The translations under genes were made by a program, and so were the position numbers. A stretch of DNA of 64,000 nucleotides. Source: CAYVWB01 sp964455395 (lineage in GTDB: Bacteria > Desulfobacterota > Desulfovibrionia > Desulfovibrionales > Desulfovibrionaceae). The notes beneath the pieces are model-generated. The model worked only from the letters and a program-made list of their open reading frames with translations, was not told the origin of the DNA and did not search any database. This document shows, one piece after another, positions 61,350-64,000 of this stretch; the first letter of the stretch is position 1, and the number at the start of each line of letters is the position of its first letter. Where the stretch lies: assembly GCA_964455395.1 (NCBI GenBank), contig CAYVWB010000011.1, forward strand, positions 16,599 to 80,598, written 5' to 3'.

Positions 61350-61636
61350 CACGATGGCCGGCGTCGCCAGCGCCGACAACGCTTCGGACCATACCCTGGC
61401 GACGAGGTCAATTCATGAGCATGCGCTCTGTATTATCATGTCGAACGCCGCGCGCTCCCCGAAGCCTCCCCGACCACTGCGTCCCGCATGCCCGGGAATC
61501 TCCTTTGGCCTCGCGACACGGTTTCGCGTAGGATGATGCTTCACGAACAGGACGCGCCGGCACGATCACCAGTCGTCGTAGTCGCCGTTCCGCCACGGCG
61601 GGTCCCACCCGCCGCACGTTCAGCCCAGGAGGAAGC

Positions 61637-63130
61637 ATGCCTTTCCGCCTCAAGAACCTCATCGTACTATTGATTTTCATGACCCTCGCGCCGTGCGCCG
61701 CCCACGCCTCCTGCCTGGAGACCGTCCGGGAGGACGCCGTGTTCCGGACGACGCTGCGCGACAGCGACGGTGTCGTGGTCGGTCAGGGCGCGCTGGAGAT
61801 TACCCAACGACGACGCGAATCCGCCGACGCCGAGAGCGCCTTCGTGCGCGCACGGTTCACCCCCGACGCCGCATCCACGACCGAGACCAACGCAGAGGCC
61901 TCGCCCTGGGGGACGGAGCCCTTCACCCTGGAGGGCCTCGTCGACGCCGCCGGGCTATCCCTGGCGCCCTCGGCCCGGACGCTGCCGGAGTCCACGGATT
62001 ACCCGGCATGGCTGGCTTCCTGTCCTGACGCGCAGCTCCTGCGAGGCCGCGTCGGCGGGGACTACGTCTTCGAAGCGCGCAGCCTCGACGGTGACGCCGT
62101 GGCCTCGCAGCAGGCGCAACCCGGCCAATCGCAACGCCAAACAGCGCCCCAAACGCCCGAAGTCGCCGTGACTCCTTCCCCGGCGCAGACCCAGCCGGCT
62201 CAGCAACCCCAGACTTCGCAAACGGCGCAATCGCCACAGCAGCAGCAATCGCCACAGCAGCAGCAAACGACGCAGCAGCAGCAAACGACGCAGCAGCAGC
62301 AAACGACGCAGCCGCAGCAACAACAGCCGTCGCAGACCAGCGCCGCGCCTCCTGCGCCCGCCACGACTCCAGCGCCCGCAGCTCCTCCCACGCAACAGCA
62401 TGTCACAAGCTGGTCCCTGGCGTCTGACCACGGCCGCTGCCGCATGATGCCCCGCCACATCTACGCCGGCGCCTTTCCACAAGGGCGTCTGGAGGCTTCG
62501 CAGAGCTTTCAGTTGAACCTGCCGGGTCTGGGCGCCGTCTGTCTGGTGACGATGACAACGCCCGGCGGCCACGACTTCGGCGTCTTCCACGAAGGGCGTC
62601 TGCTTTCGCGCCTGGAGGGCGGCGCCGGCGTGCAGGCGCATGCGCTGGGCTTTGCGGAGATGAGCGGCGACGGCTACCCCGAGATCATCGCCATCCTGCG
62701 GGCGCCGGGCGGCGGCTACGCCAACCGCGTCTACTGGTCACAGCAAACCGGGAGCGGGCTCACCTGGGTGACCGATCCGGCGGTGAACCGCCACATCGCA
62801 TCCTTGCCCTCGGTGGCCGCCGTGCGCGAGTCCATCCACCGCGGGACGCCCCCGGCAGGCGGCGCGCCCACCCCCGGGGCAGGCGGTCCAGGCGCCGGGC
62901 AGGTCGTGGAGTTGCAGGGTCGGCTCACCCGTCCCGGCCCCCACTTCGTCATCGTCCCGGAGCGCCAAGAGCGGCGGTACGTGGCCACGGCCCTTTCGCC
63001 GCAGGCGCAACGAGACGCGCCGCTGCTGTTGAACCGACCCGTGCGGGCGCGGGTGGAGGTCCTTCGGGGCGACATGGCCAGCCCCGGCCAGGAAGTTCAC
63101 GTCCGACTCATCGAGTTGCAGCCGCGGTAG
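61637..63130 (+). CDS. Secreted protein with Gln-rich linker, unknown function
   Basis: A 497-residue exported protein. The N-terminus (LIVLLIFMTLAPCAAHASC) is a signal peptide, possibly with a Cys near the cleavage site. A first domain of about 130 residues (TTLRDSDGVVVGQGALEITQ) is followed by a low-complexity linker rich in Gln, Thr, Ser and Pro (about 155-255) encoded by CAG/CAA runs. The second domain (GRCRMMPRHIYAGAFPQG, FGVFHEGRLLSRLEGGAG, AEMSGDGYPEIIAILRAPGG) contains an FG-GAP-like calcium-type pattern. The last 95 residues are a beta-rich domain (VELQGRLTRPGPHFVIVPE). AGGAGG precedes the ATG. No known family was recognised. Confidence 0.75.
   Translation: MPFRLKNLIVLLIFMTLAPCAAHASCLETVREDAVFRTTLRDSDGVVVGQGALEITQRRRESADAESAFVRARFTPDAASTTETNAEASPWGTEPFTLEGLVDAAGLSLAPSARTLPESTDYPAWLASCPDAQLLRGRVGGDYVFEARSLDGDAVASQQAQPGQSQRQTAPQTPEVAVTPSPAQTQPAQQPQTSQTAQSPQQQQSPQQQQTTQQQQTTQQQQTTQPQQQQPSQTSAAPPAPATTPAPAAPPTQQHVTSWSLASDHGRCRMMPRHIYAGAFPQGRLEASQSFQLNLPGLGAVCLVTMTTPGGHDFGVFHEGRLLSRLEGGAGVQAHALGFAEMSGDGYPEIIAILRAPGGGYANRVYWSQQTGSGLTWVTDPAVNRHIASLPSVAAVRESIHRGTPPAGGAPTPGAGGPGAGQVVELQGRLTRPGPHFVIVPERQERRYVATALSPQAQRDAPLLLNRPVRARVEVLRGDMASPGQEVHVRLIELQPR
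62223..62335. repeat. CAG/CAA-rich low-complexity tract
   Basis: Repeated runs such as CAGCAGCAGCAA, with ACGACG between them, encoding Gln-rich stretches separated by Thr-Thr or Ser-Pro in the secreted protein. In frame. Confidence 0.85.
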
Positions 63131-63497
63131 CGTTCGCTCCATCCAGGCCGACCCGCACCCCGGGGGAAGGCGCCGCCGGCGCTGTCTTCCCCTGCATGAG
63201 CCATGGCAGGCCCGGGATTCCGGGCTGGGAGTCTGATTCAGCCACTGTGCGGATCGTCTGCGGTCCCGGCTTTCCTCGCCGGAAGCGCGTCGGGCGCAGG
63301 TCCCGGCTCATGGCTCGAAATTGCACGGTGTCCTGTGGGATGCGTCATGGCTTGTCAGGCTGAATCGGGGGCGCGGGCGTCGTCTCGCAGGGCCATGGCC
63401 GTTCCCACCCATCCTTCACAGGGAGCGTCCGGGCGCGCATGGCTGAGCCGTGTCCCTCATCCCCTGTCGGAGTGTCGGCGGCGCAGATGACGCCGCG
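63131..63497. other. Intergenic region between convergent genes
   Basis: 367 bp with no supportable gene. It contains the small hairpin at 63210-63225. Confidence 0.5.
63210..63225. terminator. Small hairpin between convergent genes
   Basis: GCCCGG-GATT-CCGGGC, a perfect 6-bp stem with a 4-nt loop, between two convergent genes. There is no T-run, so its role as a terminator is uncertain. Confidence 0.3.
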
Positions 63498-64000
63498 CTA
63501 GATGAAGCAGGAGCCGCGGAAATAGAGCACGGCGTCCCCGGAGAGACGCAAGCGTTCGCCGTTGGCGGCGCCGTTGTGCAGCGCCTCGTCCTCCATCTCG
63601 CTGCGGGTGGCGTCCATGGAGCAGTAGAGCTCTCCGCCGCGCGGCGAGACCTGTCTGGCTTGCATGCGAACCTTGCCCAGCCGGGCGGCCCAGTACGGCG
63701 CGAGCTGACAATGCGCCGATCCCGTGACGGGGTCTTCAGGCACGCCCATGGAGGGCGCGAAGAACCGGGAGACGAAGTCGATGTCCGCATCCTCGTTGTT
63801 GTCCGGTCCCGGCGCGGTGACAATGACGCCCATACGGTCGGCGAGGGTCTTCGGATCGGCCAAGGCGTCCAGGTTCGGCGTGAGCGCTCGGACGGCGGCT
63901 TCGTCCTCGTAGACGATGAGCCAGTCGCGGTGAGCCAGCACTTCCGCGGGGGTGGGGCCGCCCAAGGTTTCCATGAGGGCAGCGGTGGGCGCTGTGGGTT
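63498..64000 (-). CDS. PhzF-family protein (N-terminus beyond window)
   Basis: The last 167 codons of an isomerase-type protein with the PhzF (diaminopimelate epimerase-like) fold. Seen: DIDFVSRFFAPSMGVPEDPVTGSAHCQLAPYWAARLG, split here as FFAPSMGVPEDPVTG and SAHCQLAPYW, the conserved region of the second half, and a C-terminal strand pair ending in GSCFI. The frame is open through 64000, and upstream codons (PTAAL before METLGG) continue without a start, so the N-terminal half lies to the right. PhzF proteins isomerise small ring acids in phenazine synthesis, but most relatives have unknown roles. No phenazine genes are seen in this window. Confidence 0.88.
   Translation of the reverse strand, partial: PTAPTAALMETLGGPTPAEVLAHRDWLIVYEDEAAVRALTPNLDALADPKTLADRMGVIVTAPGPDNNEDADIDFVSRFFAPSMGVPEDPVTGSAHCQLAPYWAARLGKVRMQARQVSPRGGELYCSMDATRSEMEDEALHNGAANGERLRLSGDAVLYFRGSCFI

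Larger units (their letters stand above)
61104..61636. other. Intergenic region containing a repeat array and an assembly gap
   Basis: About 530 bp, including 100 N. No gene is seen. A 12-bp tandem repeat runs into the gap. The right end carries AGGAGG before the next gene. Confidence 0.6.

Overview
The window is GC-rich chromosomal DNA from what looks like an anaerobic or microaerophilic Deltaproteobacterium, most like the Desulfovibrionales. That placement is an inference from gene content: an octaheme cytochrome c, a hemerythrin-like protein, a molybdopterin oxidoreductase, a nitronate monooxygenase-family flavoprotein with a Cys-rich stretch, and an amtB-glnB-glnD operon. No rRNA, tRNA, CRISPR array or transposase was recognised. 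Three runs of N (46370-46379, 51226-51235, 61250-61349) mark assembly gaps, and two of them break genes.

Region 1 (1-24.6 kb) is the main accessory locus. A single minus-strand ORF of 7,327 residues (960-22943) is a trans-AT-type polyketide synthase. I read its domain order as FAAL-ACP / KS-KR-cMT-ACP / KS0-OMT-ACP / KS-KR-ACP / KS0-ACP / internal TE / KS0-like-ACP / condensation domain. It contains no acyltransferase, dehydratase or enoylreductase. A thioesterase protein overlaps its stop codon (ATGA) and runs off the left edge. A free-standing O-methyltransferase is divergent from its start. The order suggests a fatty acid activated as acyl-AMP, two chain extensions (one C-methylated and O-methylated at the beta position), several non-extending transfer modules, and condensation or release by C and TE domains. 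The part of the ORF that covers the later FAAL, ACP1 and KS1 is clearly AT-richer than the rest, which suggests a mosaic origin.

Region 2 (24.7-38.0 kb) holds a nitronate monooxygenase-like gene, a heavy-metal P-type ATPase with a MarR regulator, an octaheme HAO-like cytochrome followed by a hemerythrin-like protein, an exported TPR-CHAT protein, a small membrane protein, a cytoplasmic-type molybdopterin oxidoreductase and a small putative DNA-binding protein.

Region 3 (38.3-48.5 kb) holds an XRE-PAS regulator divergent from a threonine synthase-like PLP enzyme, a DJ-1/PfpI protein, two uncharacterised proteins, and the nitrogen-control operon amtB-glnB-glnD.

Region 4 (48.8-64.0 kb) holds a serine beta-lactamase-fold gene split by a frameshift, a zinc-ribbon protein broken by a gap, a small membrane protein, glycine-betaine-type proW-proX without proV, a ComM/YifB AAA+ protein, a moxR-DUF58-transglutaminase-DUF3592 operon, a secreted Gln-rich protein and a partial PhzF-family gene. 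Short tandem repeats of 9, 10, 12 and 24 bp recur in coding linkers and intergenic DNA across the window.
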